The notes: generated from the sequence alone by a model not told the origin. A DNA stretch of 21,199 nucleotides from an uncultured Clostridia bacterium (GCA_937906775.1 CALCUD010000109.1:1-21199), one strand, 5' to 3'. Counted from the first letter of the stretch, positions 12,970-21,075 are shown. Translations and numbers: made by a program.

Positions 12970-14352
12970 ATGAAAGAATTCAAAGGACGGCGTTCTGAAT
13001 TAACTGCCCTTCAAAAGAAATATGATCACACCGAGTTCCAGATGGTTGTTTTATATGGTCGCAGACGAATCGGTAAAACCAAATTGATGAATGAGTTTAT
13101 TCAGAGACAGGATTGTAAATATGTCTCTTATACCGCTGTCGAACAAAGTGAGAAAGCCCAGCTATCATTCATGACCGAAAGGGTTTTGAACGCTTTAGCC
13201 CCCGAACTGATTGGCATGATAGAATTCCCAAGCTTTGAAAAGCTTTTTGAATTTATCGGCATTAAAGCACAGAATGAAAGGATCATTTTCTTCATCGACG
13301 AATATCCGTATCTGGCCAAGCAATGCCCCTATATTCATTCCGTTCTTCAAAAGATCATAGATACGGCATGGAACACAACAAAACTGTATTTTGTCATTTG
13401 CGGTTCGCTGATTTCTTTCATGAAAGATGAAGTACTGGCGGAATCGGCTCCATTACACGGTAGAGCTACTCTGGAGATGAAGCTTCAGCCATTTAACTAC
13501 CTGGACACAGCAGCATTTGTACCGAATTTCTCAGCGAAAGAGAAAGCAATCGCGTATGGCTTGACGAACGGCGTAGCAAAATATATCGAACAGTTTGATG
13601 ACGGTAAGTCCCTTGAACAAAACATCATTGATGAGTTTTTCGGGTTCGGTGGGTATTTCACAGAAGAGCAAGTCAAAACAGTATTGACCAGCGAAAGGCA
13701 AAATCCTGCATTATATAATTCGATTATCTCAGCCATTGCCACCGGTCATACCAAAAACAGTGAAATCGCTAGCTGCGTGGGAATGGATGATATCACATAC
13801 CCGCTAAAAATGCTACAGAAGGCGGAAATCATCGAAAAGCGAACTGCGAAAACTCCATATTATGTTCTTCTCGATAGTATGCTGGTGTTCTGGTTCAGAT
13901 ATGTCAACAAGGCAATCAGTATCATCAACATGGGAAAAGGAGAAACGTATTATCGGACTTCTGTCGCAAACCAACTCCATGACTATATGGGCGGCGTATT
14001 TGAAAAGATCTGCAAGGAATATCTGATGATGAAAGCTGGCGAAGGTCCTTATCCTGTTATAACAGAAATCAGTGATTTCCAGAAAACGATCCTCGACGAT
14101 GAAGGAAAGCAAAGGCAGATCGAGATCGATCTGCTCGGAAAAAACGGAAAAGATGTTCTGTTGATCGGCGAATGTAAATTCAGAAATGAAAAAGTAGATA
14201 AGGCAACATTTGAGGAGTTTCTGGAAAAAGTACGTTACATCAGGACTTCAAAGCCGCTCGTGTGTATGTTCTCATTATCCGGCTATACAGAGCATGTCAA
14301 AGAAAACGCGGGAGATGTACTCTTGCTAACAATTGATAATCTGTTCCTTTGA
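12970..14352 (+). CDS. AAA-type ATPase with C-terminal DUF234 nuclease-like domain
   Basis: The 460-residue product belongs to the archaeal-type ATP-binding family. The Walker A is Y-G-R-R-R-I-G-K-T near residues 29-37, and the Walker B is I-I-F-F-I-D-E-Y-P-Y near 99-108, with a sensor-like V-I-C-G-S-L near 137-142. A winged-helix region is at about 235-300. The C-terminal third carries E-I-D-L-L-G-K, then L-I-G-E-C-K-F, the D...ExK pattern of a restriction-endonuclease fold. I prefer the ATG at 12970 because GAGG lies 8 nt before it, against 2 nt for the ATG at 12964. The gene stands alone. These proteins are common in accessory regions and their role is poorly defined; defence or element maintenance are possible. 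Confidence 0.85.
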   Translation: MKEFKGRRSELTALQKKYDHTEFQMVVLYGRRRIGKTKLMNEFIQRQDCKYVSYTAVEQSEKAQLSFMTERVLNALAPELIGMIEFPSFEKLFEFIGIKAQNERIIFFIDEYPYLAKQCPYIHSVLQKIIDTAWNTTKLYFVICGSLISFMKDEVLAESAPLHGRATLEMKLQPFNYLDTAAFVPNFSAKEKAIAYGLTNGVAKYIEQFDDGKSLEQNIIDEFFGFGGYFTEEQVKTVLTSERQNPALYNSIISAIATGHTKNSEIASCVGMDDITYPLKMLQKAEIIEKRTAKTPYYVLLDSMLVFWFRYVNKAISIINMGKGETYYRTSVANQLHDYMGGVFEKICKEYLMMKAGEGPYPVITEISDFQKTILDDEGKQRQIEIDLLGKNGKDVLLIGECKFRNEKVDKATFEEFLEKVRYIRTSKPLVCMFSLSGYTEHVKENAGDVLLLTIDNLFL

Positions 14353-14454
14353 TATATAATTACGTTCCGGCAAAGTTTCTATTGTGTATTCCAGTAAAAA
14401 TATGAATGTTCACAAAGGAAATATGTCACTTAGTTCCATATTTCTGTATTAAAA

Positions 14455-14486
14455 TAGCCTCCAACTTACCTAACAGTTGAAGGCTA
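14455..14486 (-). terminator. Terminator after the BrnT-like gene
   Basis: TAGCCTCCAACT (14455-14466) pairs with AGTTGAAGGCTA (14475-14486) with one mismatch around an 8-nt loop. On the minus strand the tail is TTTTAAT, so it terminates transcription coming from the gene at 14519-14710; it may also act on the converging ATPase transcript. Confidence 0.65.
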
Positions 14487-14518
14487 CACTTCAGAACAGT
14501 TAACCGTTCATGTCAGAA

Positions 14519-14710
14519 TCACACAGCAACAACTTGATAACCGTAAAGAAGCTGATCTAGTTCTCCATCCGTCATCTGTCCGTCATACTGATGATAAATG
14601 CCAGGCATGCCATGCTTTTTGATGTTGATCTGATTCTTCTGCTCATCATACTCAAACACCATGCCGCCGAGCGTAAAGATCACATTTCAGTTGATCTCAT
14701 TTTCACTCAT
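14519..14710 (-). pseudogene. BrnT-like toxin fragment with in-frame stop at codon 8
   Basis: From an ATG at 14710 with AGGAAG upstream, the frame reads M-S-E-N-E-I-N, then TGA, then N-V-I-F-T-L-G-G-M-V-F-E-Y-D-E-Q-K-N-Q-I-N-I-K-K-H-G. The last part is the N-terminal signature of BrnT (DUF497) ribonuclease toxins. The rest, ending Y-D-G-Q-M-T-D-G-E-L-D-Q-L-L, does not resemble BrnT, and the toxin's C-terminal two-thirds are missing. No BrnA antitoxin is nearby. Translation could restart at the internal ATG of M-V-F-E-Y-D. I read it as a decayed gene; a sequencing error could explain the TGA but not the truncation. Confidence 0.6.
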
Positions 14711-14745
14711 GTTTTTAACTTCCTGTGATTCTTCCCTTCAAAGGA

Positions 14746-14775
14746 ATTATATCATAAACGAGAGTAACGGTGCAA
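14746..14775 (-). promoter_or_regulatory. Promoter of the BrnT-like gene
   Basis: On the minus strand TTGCAC (14775-14770) and TATAAT (14751-14746) are 18 bp apart, about 35 bp before the ATG at 14710. It overlaps the last codons of the neighbouring minus-strand gene or lies just inside its 3' flank. Confidence 0.6.
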
Positions 14776-14793
14776 TGTTTGATAATCGCGGGC

Positions 14794-15405
14794 TTATTTC
14801 ATGGTATAGCTTTTCAATAACATCGTTCGAGTACTGTGCTCACTCTCTTTTTCCACATGCAGACTATAATGATCAAACGGTGAATCCGTTGTTTCTAATG
14901 AATGATATAGTACAACAGAATACTCCTTGCGGATCAAGTACGTGTTTAAAATGATTAACTCAACTACAGGGACATGTTCTTCAAATTCTGCTGCGTACAA
15001 TACAGATGCAGGAATATAATATTCGGGAGTGAGTTTTTTCATCGCATGATGCCATATATCGAAACGTTCTTTTAAGAAAAGAAATGCCGCATTCTCCAGT
15101 TGCCCGCAGATACCGTATGACTTCATACCGTAATGCTTGTCGGTTAAGTCATGGCAAAAGGCATAAATCCAGATAGCAGCACGTTCTTCCTCGTCCTGAG
15201 CATCAATCAGCATCTGTAATGTATGGAGTGTGCCCTTGTTTAGTGGGGTGAAACCGTGCGAAAATGGATTATCGACAGCATGCCTAAAACTTTCTACTCG
15301 TTCAGTATAATGTTCATTGTCGATCCAATCATATCCCCACGTGATGTAATCTTGTGATCTGCAAGGTGTGTACTCCGCTTTGATCTCAAGTGGTGTATTG
15401 ATCAA
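14794..15405 (-). CDS. Protein of unknown function; true start probably upstream and out of frame
   Basis: The in-frame product from the TTG at 15405 is 203 residues, but that TTG has no ribosome binding site. Coding-like sequence (E-L-T-W-E-E-A-Y-R-T-W-K-I-Y-S-H-R-Y-P) continues upstream in the same frame to about 15483 without a standard start. A GTG at 15490 would join this frame if the T5 run at 15480-15484 (A5 on the coding strand) had one base fewer, giving a 231-residue protein that starts 47 bp after the XRE gene ends. The sequence is acidic and rich in Tyr, His and Trp, with no motif I recognise. It is probably co-transcribed with the XRE regulator gene. Confidence 0.55.
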   Translation of the reverse strand: MINTPLEIKAEYTPCRSQDYITWGYDWIDNEHYTERVESFRHAVDNPFSHGFTPLNKGTLHTLQMLIDAQDEEERAAIWIYAFCHDLTDKHYGMKSYGICGQLENAAFLFLKERFDIWHHAMKKLTPEYYIPASVLYAAEFEEHVPVVELIILNTYLIRKEYSVVLYHSLETTDSPFDHYSLHVEKESEHSTRTMLLKSYTMK

Positions 15406-15537
15406 AGGATAGCGATGACTATAGATTTTCCATGTTCTATATGCTTCTTCCCAAGTTAGTTCTCTATGTTCTTTTCGCGTTTTTATTCACATCCTTTACC
15501 CATCATCCATCCATTCACTCAGTATTTGTTCATGTTT

Positions 15538-16692
15538 TCATAACTCATGATTGCTTTCAATAATAGCACGTTGGGTTTTAACAAGCGGAAGTTCCATAAA
15601 GGACATAGTATCTGTGTTCAAGTAGATAACTGTACCATTAAAATCCTCGAATTGAATGAACGGCTCATCCCCATCGTAAAATTCCAAATTGTAGGCGATA
15701 TCCACTGCACCGGACACTGTTTCGAAGTCATCAAAGACAATATTGGTTTTTGCTATGCTTCCGTCATCATAATGAATACAAACCGCATCCATCACATCAA
15801 AGATACTATCCTCATTCCAGTTGTATTTCTTCCCGAATTCCTGCAGGCACTTCCAGAAAGCCTCTGAATACTCTTCAGGATCGGGCTGCTGAGTTGGATG
15901 ATCTGCATACAGATAATCTTCGTAGCACTCATAAACAACAGCCGGTATTTCACCTTCGCTAACTTCTTGATCCCAGTTGGTAAATCCGGGTGCATCACAT
16001 GCATCATCCAACATAAGGATACTTTTCATGTTGCGGGTGTTGATATAAAGAAGCTTGTTATTCATACACGGGATGACCAAGCGCTCATTCGTCATCTGTT
16101 CACATACTCTTCTATATGCAGCAGCGCTTATTGGAAACCAACTGTATTCCTTTGATCCTTTAGGAAGAATGCCAACATGGCCCCAGAAACCAGAAGGTTC
16201 AATGGTGCTTTTCTTATCGTTATCCAGGAAATCATCCATCGTTGCGATATGCGTACTGAAAGGATTCTCGCCCAGCAAATCATCTACGCCAGTACCCAGG
16301 AGCATAGCAATGTCACACAGCTCTGCGTTTGTTGCTTCGCCACCATTCTCTATCTCCTTAAGGCGATCAACAGAAATGCCAACTTTTTCAGCCAGATCGT
16401 CAGCCATAGTACGAACAAGGTTACGAATCAACTTGATTTGAACATAAGGATTGCTTACGCCACTCAGTAAAACGTCCGGCGTCATGGACAGAGCCGCCAG
16501 GGCTTTTGTCATATAGGTCGTGAAGTTGTCTTCGTTGTGGATATCACCTGCAAGAAGCTTGTCCAATGTGGGGCGAGAAAAACCGGCCACCTTACAAAGT
16601 TTCGCTTTTGTCATGTTATGATCATTCAAAGCAGATTCCAAACGAGAACCACTCAGTTTACGGTGTTCAAACAGTTGTCCCATGACATTCAT
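15538..16692 (-). CDS. XRE-family regulator with two helix-turn-helix regions
   Basis: This 384-residue protein has two Cro/C1-like DNA-binding segments. The first is at about 17-75 (K-A-K-L-C-K-V-A-G-F-S-R-P-T-L-D-K-L-L-A-G). The second is at about 95-140 (A-D-D-L-A-E-K-V-G-I-S-V-D-R-L-K-E-I-E-N-G). From about 160 on it is an acidic, aromatic-rich domain with no assigned fold, which may sense a ligand or partner. I chose the ATG at 16692; an ATG at 16704 directly abuts the AAAGG, which is too close. A consensus promoter stands upstream. The gene for the unknown protein at 14794-15490 follows 47 bp later, so the pair may act together, as a regulator with its effector or as a toxin-antitoxin-like unit. 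That pairing is inference. Confidence 0.75.
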   Translation of the reverse strand: MNVMGQLFEHRKLSGSRLESALNDHNMTKAKLCKVAGFSRPTLDKLLAGDIHNEDNFTTYMTKALAALSMTPDVLLSGVSNPYVQIKLIRNLVRTMADDLAEKVGISVDRLKEIENGGEATNAELCDIAMLLGTGVDDLLGENPFSTHIATMDDFLDNDKKSTIEPSGFWGHVGILPKGSKEYSWFPISAAAYRRVCEQMTNERLVIPCMNNKLLYINTRNMKSILMLDDACDAPGFTNWDQEVSEGEIPAVVYECYEDYLYADHPTQQPDPEEYSEAFWKCLQEFGKKYNWNEDSIFDVMDAVCIHYDDGSIAKTNIVFDDFETVSGAVDIAYNLEFYDGDEPFIQFEDFNGTVIYLNTDTMSFMELPLVKTQRAIIESNHEL

Positions 16693-16716
16693 ATTGGTCA
16701 CCATCCTTTCAAAGTC

Positions 16717-16781
16717 ATTTTATCACGCAGTTACAGCAATGTCAATATTATTTGTTTACATCTTTACGTTTTCATGTTTAC
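16717..16781 (-). promoter_or_regulatory. Consensus promoter and repeat operator of the XRE gene
   Basis: On the minus strand TTGACA (16745-16740) and TAAAAT (16722-16717) are 17 bp apart, a near-perfect sigma-A promoter. Just upstream the unit [GC]TTTAC (plus-strand reading) occurs at 16754-16759, 16762-16767 and 16776-16781, a plausible autoregulatory operator. Confidence 0.75.
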
Positions 16782-17046
16782 TTTTGCAAGTTGAGCAGTG
16801 AGGCCGTTCTCCCAACGCCTTCCACTCCAAAGGAGAATGAGAGAATGTCTGCCGCACCTTGCATCTCTGCTCAAAGTTACAATCAATCCCGACTTCATAT
16901 ACAACCAATTTCGGAACATTGATAACCTGATTTCTTTGGTCTGCCTACGCTGTGGTGGTAGGATGATTCACTTGCCAGGGAGGCCTCTGCCGGAAAGTAC
17001 TATACGAATTCGACTCTTTGTGGTATTATCAAATTAATTAGGTGTA
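16782..17046. other. Intergenic stretch without a recognisable gene
   Basis: Apart from the XRE promoter at its left, this stretch holds only short frames without ribosome binding sites. No RNA gene or IS end is recognisable. Its right part must contain the breakpoint that removed the front of the truncated kinase. Confidence 0.5.
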
Positions 17047-17075
17047 TGATTCAGCTATGAATCAAACTTTTTACC
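17047..17075 (+). terminator. Small terminator-like hairpin before the kinase fragment
   Basis: TGATTCA (17047-17053) pairs with TGAATCA (17058-17064) around GCTA, followed by AACTTTTT. It directly precedes the truncated kinase and may belong to the sequence that replaced its front part. Confidence 0.35.
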
Positions 17076-17082
17076 GTGATCT

Positions 17083-17634
17083 ATGCCAATCGTTAAGCAG
17101 CATATAGATTTGATACATGGAACGATTTCTATCTCCAGTGAGCCAGGTGTCGGTACTATGGTTGTAACAAGCTTTTCATTCCGTCTCGCTCAGGCTGAGA
17201 CTTCCGATATAGCTGAAGTAACTTCTGGAGGTAGCATCAAGAGCCTTGAAGGAATGCGTATATTGCCGGTTGAAGATAACGAAATGAACCGCGAGATTGC
17301 ATGTGAGAATCTTGAAGAAAAAGGCGTTATTGTAGATACGGTAGAGGATGTTAATATTGCCGTCGAGAAGATGAAGAATGCTTCCGAAGGTCAGTATGAA
17401 CTTATTCTTATGGATATTCAGATGCCTCGAATGAACGGTTGTGACGCTACAAGAGCGATAAGAAAACTTGCGGATCCGTACGCGGAAAATATCCCGATCA
17501 TTGCCATGACAGCCAATGCCTTTGACGAAGACAAACGAAATGCTTTGGATGCCGGAATGAATGGACATTTGGCAAAACCGATTGATGTACCAAAACTGTT
17601 CGCTAAACTTTCGGAAGTTCTGAATAGCAAATAA
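17083..17634 (+). pseudogene. 5'-truncated hybrid histidine kinase (ATPase tail plus receiver)
   Basis: The frame starts at M-P-I-V-K-Q-H-I-D-L-I-H-G-T-I-S-I-S-S, which corresponds to the part of a kinase directly after the G2 box (G-L-G-L/M). All upstream domains are gone. A receiver domain follows at about 57-180, with E-D-N-E-M-N-R-E, phospho-acceptor Asp in L-I-L-M-D-I-Q-M-P-R-M-N-G, and K in L-A-K-P-I-D. The first strand reads R-I-L-P-V-E-D, with Pro where family members have Leu or Val, which may disturb folding. No ribosome binding site precedes the ATG. It could survive as a free receiver, but I favour a gene fragment. The intact paralogue lies directly downstream, so the pair may stem from a tandem duplication. 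Confidence 0.7.
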
Positions 17635-17681
17635 TGAAATGAAAAATGGACGATAAATCATGAAATTTTTTGAAAGAAAGA

Positions 17682-19886
17682 ATGAGTACTATGAAAGAAA
17701 AAAACAGGAATAACAGTTTAATGCGTTCAGTCGCAATCACTTTGTTTGTGACTTCTCTGTGCATGTTCATTATGGCGGAAGCTTCTTATTTGATTTCTTC
17801 CCGTAAGGTTGATCAAATTGCCACGAATTACTATCGGCTCGTCACGGAAGAGAACAGCATCCGCGTATCGAACTGGTACACGGAGCAGGTTGCTATTTTG
17901 GACAGCAACGTATTTGCGCTGGAACAAAAAGGCGTGGAAGACCGGAAGGTCGTCAAGCAGTATCTTGTCAATCTGCTGTCAGAGTCCGCACATGAATATG
18001 TGTATGATATCTATTATATGTACCCCGACAACGTGATGCTGTGCGGAACGGATTTTGATAATGTCACGGAGCATCCCGAAATCAATTATAATCTGCGGCC
18101 GTGGTATGTGAACGCTGTCGCGACCGATCATGCCGTCGTTTCCACGGCATATCTGGATACGGATACGAATAAGGTGGTCGTTACCATCTCAAAGCGCGTC
18201 ATAATCGGCGGAGAGATTGCCGGGACGCTCTGCATGGATATGTTTATCACCTCGTTAGGAGATCTGATCAATGGCGAGATGATGCCAGAAAACTGCTACG
18301 GCTCCCTTGTGGATTCGGAATTCCGCACCGTGTTCCATCCTTCCGAAAGTTTCCGTTATGAAGATGAACCGCCGGTAATGGATTCCTGCGGAGTACAGAA
18401 CTATGATCAACTGAAAGAAGCTTTGCGCAATAATAAATCCGGTCTGTCATTCACAGACTACGACGGAACAAAACGTACATTCTATCTGCAGGAGCTCAGC
18501 GATACCGGCTGGTACGTGGTATCCGCCATTGATAACAATCTGGTGAGCAATGAAACAAATTCCCTTCGCAGGAGCCTATTTCTTGTCGCTGCTGTGATCC
18601 TGATCAGCTCTTTGGCTGCAGAGGCAATTGTCAGAAAGAGAAGTCTGAACAAGACGATTGAAATAGAAAGAACTCTTGAGCGTCTGAGAGTTGAAGAGGA
18701 ACAGCGCGCGAGTCTGGAAGAAGCCAAAGAAAAAGCAGAAGCCGCCAACCGCTCAAAGACAGCCTTCCTTTTCAATATGTCTCATGATATCCGAACTCCG
18801 ATGAACGCCATTATCGGCTTCACCAATATGGCAATCAAAAACATTGATGATCGCGAAAAGGTAATGGACAGTCTGACAAAGACGCAGAGATCCAGCGAAC
18901 TGTTGCTTTCTCTGATCAATGATATTCTGGAAATGAGCCGGATCGAAAGCGGAAAGCGTGAACTGGTCCTTGAGAGCGGAAACATGATGGAAGCCTTTTC
19001 TCATATTGATGCCATTTTGATGGAACTTGCCAAGGCTCAGAATATTGATCTGAAATTTACGATCAAGGACATCCGGGATCGGTATATTCTTGTTGACAAA
19101 ACCCGTTTCAACCGCGTGCTGCTGAATCTCGGCACAAACGCAATCAAGTATACTCAGAGTGGCGGACAGGTCAGCTTGACGGCATGTCAGCTTGACCGAG
19201 AGGAAGACGACACCAGATATTATCAGTTCACCGTTTCCGATAACGGCACGGGCATGAGCGAAGAATTCCAGAAACATATGTTCGAAGAATTTTCGCGTGA
19301 GGTCAATACCACGACCAGCGGAATTCAGGGTACCGGCCTTGGTCTTTCTGTTACGAAAGCATTTGTGGATATCATGGGCGGCACAATTGCGTGCGATAGC
19401 AAGCTGGGTCAGGGCACTACATTTACAGTTGTACTGCCCATGACCATCCAAGAAGCATCGTCGGACGAGCTGCTTCAGGATGCGGATGCCGGAGACCTGC
19501 CTATCCGGCTGAAAGGCAAGCGTGTTCTGCTTGTCGAAGACAATGAGCTGAACCGCGAGATCGCAAAAGACATTCTCCAGGACGAAGCTGGGCTAATCGT
19601 GGAAACCGCAGAGGACGGCACGGTTGCTGTGGACGTCATGCGGAAAATGGGTGCCGATTACGTGGACTTTATCCTGATGGATATCCAGATGCCCTATATG
19701 AACGGCTATGATGCAACGAAAGCGATCCGCGCGATGTACCCCGACAGGCATATTCCGATCATCGCACTCTCCGCCAACGCTTTTGCCGAGGACAAGCAAA
19801 AATCACTGGAGGCAGGCATGGACGATCATATCGAAAAGCCAATCGATATTGATCATCTGTTTGCTGCGATGAGTCGTTTTGCTTGA
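17682..19886 (+). CDS. Hybrid sensor histidine kinase with dCache-like sensor and receiver
   Basis: The 734-residue membrane protein senses an outside signal and relays phosphate from His to Asp. A transmembrane helix is at about 15-38, followed by an extracellular dCache-like domain to about 293 (R-P-W-Y near 139-142) and a second helix at about 298-318. A short coiled coil leads to the HisKA domain with His368 in N-M-S-H-D-I-R-T-P-M-N-A. The ATPase domain has N-L-G-T-N-A-I-K-Y-T, S-D-N-G-T-G-M and G-T-G-L-G-L. The receiver has Asp667 in I-L-M-D-I-Q-M-P. No HAMP and no output domain are present, so a separate partner is needed. The start is uncertain among TTG 17670, ATG 17682 and ATG 17691, as the upstream sequence is only A/G-rich. 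A terminator follows. The upstream truncated kinase is a relative. Confidence 0.9.
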   Translation: MSTMKEKNRNNSLMRSVAITLFVTSLCMFIMAEASYLISSRKVDQIATNYYRLVTEENSIRVSNWYTEQVAILDSNVFALEQKGVEDRKVVKQYLVNLLSESAHEYVYDIYYMYPDNVMLCGTDFDNVTEHPEINYNLRPWYVNAVATDHAVVSTAYLDTDTNKVVVTISKRVIIGGEIAGTLCMDMFITSLGDLINGEMMPENCYGSLVDSEFRTVFHPSESFRYEDEPPVMDSCGVQNYDQLKEALRNNKSGLSFTDYDGTKRTFYLQELSDTGWYVVSAIDNNLVSNETNSLRRSLFLVAAVILISSLAAEAIVRKRSLNKTIEIERTLERLRVEEEQRASLEEAKEKAEAANRSKTAFLFNMSHDIRTPMNAIIGFTNMAIKNIDDREKVMDSLTKTQRSSELLLSLINDILEMSRIESGKRELVLESGNMMEAFSHIDAILMELAKAQNIDLKFTIKDIRDRYILVDKTRFNRVLLNLGTNAIKYTQSGGQVSLTACQLDREEDDTRYYQFTVSDNGTGMSEEFQKHMFEEFSREVNTTTSGIQGTGLGLSVTKAFVDIMGGTIACDSKLGQGTTFTVVLPMTIQEASSDELLQDADAGDLPIRLKGKRVLLVEDNELNREIAKDILQDEAGLIVETAEDGTVAVDVMRKMGADYVDFILMDIQMPYMNGYDATKAIRAMYPDRHIPIIALSANAFAEDKQKSLEAGMDDHIEKPIDIDHLFAAMSRFA

Positions 19887-20009
19887 TAGGCCTGCTGAAC
19901 GGCGCAGTTCGCGCCCGGGCAGTGGCACTCCTCCGGAAATTTTTCGAGACAGTTGTGAAGTAAATCAACGCATATAAACCAGCCGGGTACGGTGTACGGC
20001 TACCAATAA

Positions 20010-20047
20010 TGCTGCGCTCCCGAAGTGATTGGGGCGCAGCACTTTTT
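20010..20047 (+). terminator. Rho-independent terminator of the hybrid kinase gene
   Basis: TGCTGCGCTCC (20010-20020) pairs with GGGGCGCAGCA (20031-20041), with one G-T wobble, followed by CTTTTT. It lies about 125 bp after the kinase stop and ends that transcript. Confidence 0.8.
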
Positions 20048-20049
20048 GC

Positions 20050-20424
20050 CCAACCCTAGCAAGCGTTGTTTACTGCTATGAAGATTCACTCGACCATCAG
20101 ATGTTTGCTGAAAGGCTTGGCAATGTTTCCGTGAAAGTGATAGTATGTTCTGCTTGGGAACGCAACAACGGAATATTGGGGTATCTGCAGGAAGCGCTGA
20201 AAGATCTTCTGGGAAGCACCATCAAGGGAATGATGGAAGTGGAAACGGAAAATCATCTTGGATACGGCCAATCTAAATGTTCAGATAATGAGGATTTCAG
20301 AAATGAATCTGCTGACAAACTGGCAGAAGAAGAAGCAGAGGGATCAGGAAAGGTAAATCGACAGCCTCAACATTATCTTGCAGATATGCTACCATCAAGT
20401 CAGAAGAAGAAAGGAGGCCTTGAA
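20050..20424 (+). pseudogene. Patchwork of integrase-like and IS256 transposase fragments, in frame with tnpV
   Basis: One open frame runs from here into tnpV. Near 20095-20140 it reads M-F-A-E-R-L-G-N-V-S-V-K-V, similar to the motif before the catalytic Tyr of tyrosine integrases (E-R-L-G-H-x-S-V-K-V-T). Near 20180-20305 it reads Y-L-Q-E-A-L-K-D-L-L-G-S-T-I-K-G-M-M-E-V-E, then H-L-G-Y...F-R-N, the N-terminal part of IS256-family (mutator) transposases, cut off after F-R-N. The rest to 20424 is Glu/Lys/Gln-rich and not recognised. None has its own ribosome site. I read it as debris of at least two insertions whose frame happens to stay open. Confidence 0.6.
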
Positions 20425-20808
20425 ATGGCTGATTTGATGGAGCATATTACCGACGAAACCAATGGATTGACCTACACCCTGCACGGAGATTACTACTTTC
20501 CGGACATAAGCAGTCCGCAAAAATCCAAGCCAATCGGCAAGTATGGTTTGATGAGGAAAGCCTCTTTGGAAGCACATCGTCCGGGCTTGTTCAACCGCTT
20601 GCTTCTGAGTGGCAAACTGTATGATTATCTGGCAGAAGTCGATGAACAAGCCAATGAACAGCTTGACCAGATGATCCCGAAAATGGCTCTTGCCGAAGGC
20701 GTAACCGAGGAATTGAAAGCAACGGATCCGATCCGCTGGGTCGGGTTGATGAACAATCTGAAAGCCTGTGCCGAAGAAAGCATTTTGTCTGACCTGATCT
20801 ACGATTGA
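20425..20808 (+). CDS. tnpV: Transposon-encoded protein TnpV, second copy
   Basis: The 127-residue product is a full-length TnpV: N-G-L-T-Y-T-L-H-G-D-Y-Y-F-P-D-I, K-P-I-G-K-Y-G-L-M-R, H-R-P-G-L-F-N-R-L-L-L-S-G-K-L, then E-G-V-T-E-E-L-K-A-T-D and S-D-L-I-Y-D. AAAGGAGG stands 7 nt before the ATG at 20425, so translation starts here and not in the longer frame upstream. It is diverged from the TnpV gene at 11825-12175, so it is a separate lineage and not a recent copy. A small membrane-protein frame follows 10 bp after the stop. It points to a second Tn4451-type element, now eroded, in this region or beyond the right edge. Confidence 0.85.
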   Translation: MADLMEHITDETNGLTYTLHGDYYFPDISSPQKSKPIGKYGLMRKASLEAHRPGLFNRLLLSGKLYDYLAEVDEQANEQLDQMIPKMALAEGVTEELKATDPIRWVGLMNNLKACAEESILSDLIYD

Positions 20809-20818
20809 GGTGAACAGC

Positions 20819-20977
20819 ATGAAACTTCTGTAATGCATCGGTTCCTTCCTGTTGTTCCTGTTCCGAGCTACCTTGTCTCTGGCAGGTCTGGTGGTGAACA
20901 TCATGCTGACTTTGTTTGGATTGCTGCCAGCAAAAAACATGCTTCCAAAGCTAAATGTGCAACCAAAAGAGAAGTAG
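20819..20977 (+). pseudogene. Small membrane protein gene with a stop at codon 5
   Basis: From an ATG with GAGGTG 6 nt upstream the frame reads M-K-L-L, then TAA (20831-20833), then C-I-G-S-F-L-L-F-L-F-R-A-T-L-S-L-A-G-L-V and onwards to P-K-E-K before TAG. Without the stop it would be a hydrophobic protein of 52 residues with one or two membrane helices, a type often found next to tnpV. The reading frame after the stop is otherwise intact, which suggests a recent mutation or a sequence error. Confidence 0.5.
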
Positions 20978-21038
20978 CCAATGCATGAGTTTTCAAGCAT
21001 TGAGACCACATAAATGACTGGTTAATAGGCACTTTTAA

Positions 21039-21047
21039 TGCTATAAT
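21039..21047 (+). promoter_or_regulatory. Extended -10 promoter of the right-edge gene
   Basis: TGCTATAAT (21039-21047) is an extended -10 element, 29 bp before the GTG start at 21076. No good -35 is seen 16-18 bp upstream, which an extended -10 can tolerate. Confidence 0.5.
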
Positions 21048-21075
21048 TACGTTAACTTGAAAGGAGGTGACGAAA

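Noticed and set aside
16798..17037. A plus-strand frame with C-L-R-C-G-G-R-M as a possible small zinc protein.
   Set aside because: No ribosome binding site, only two Cys, and no match to a known family; it fits a chance frame.
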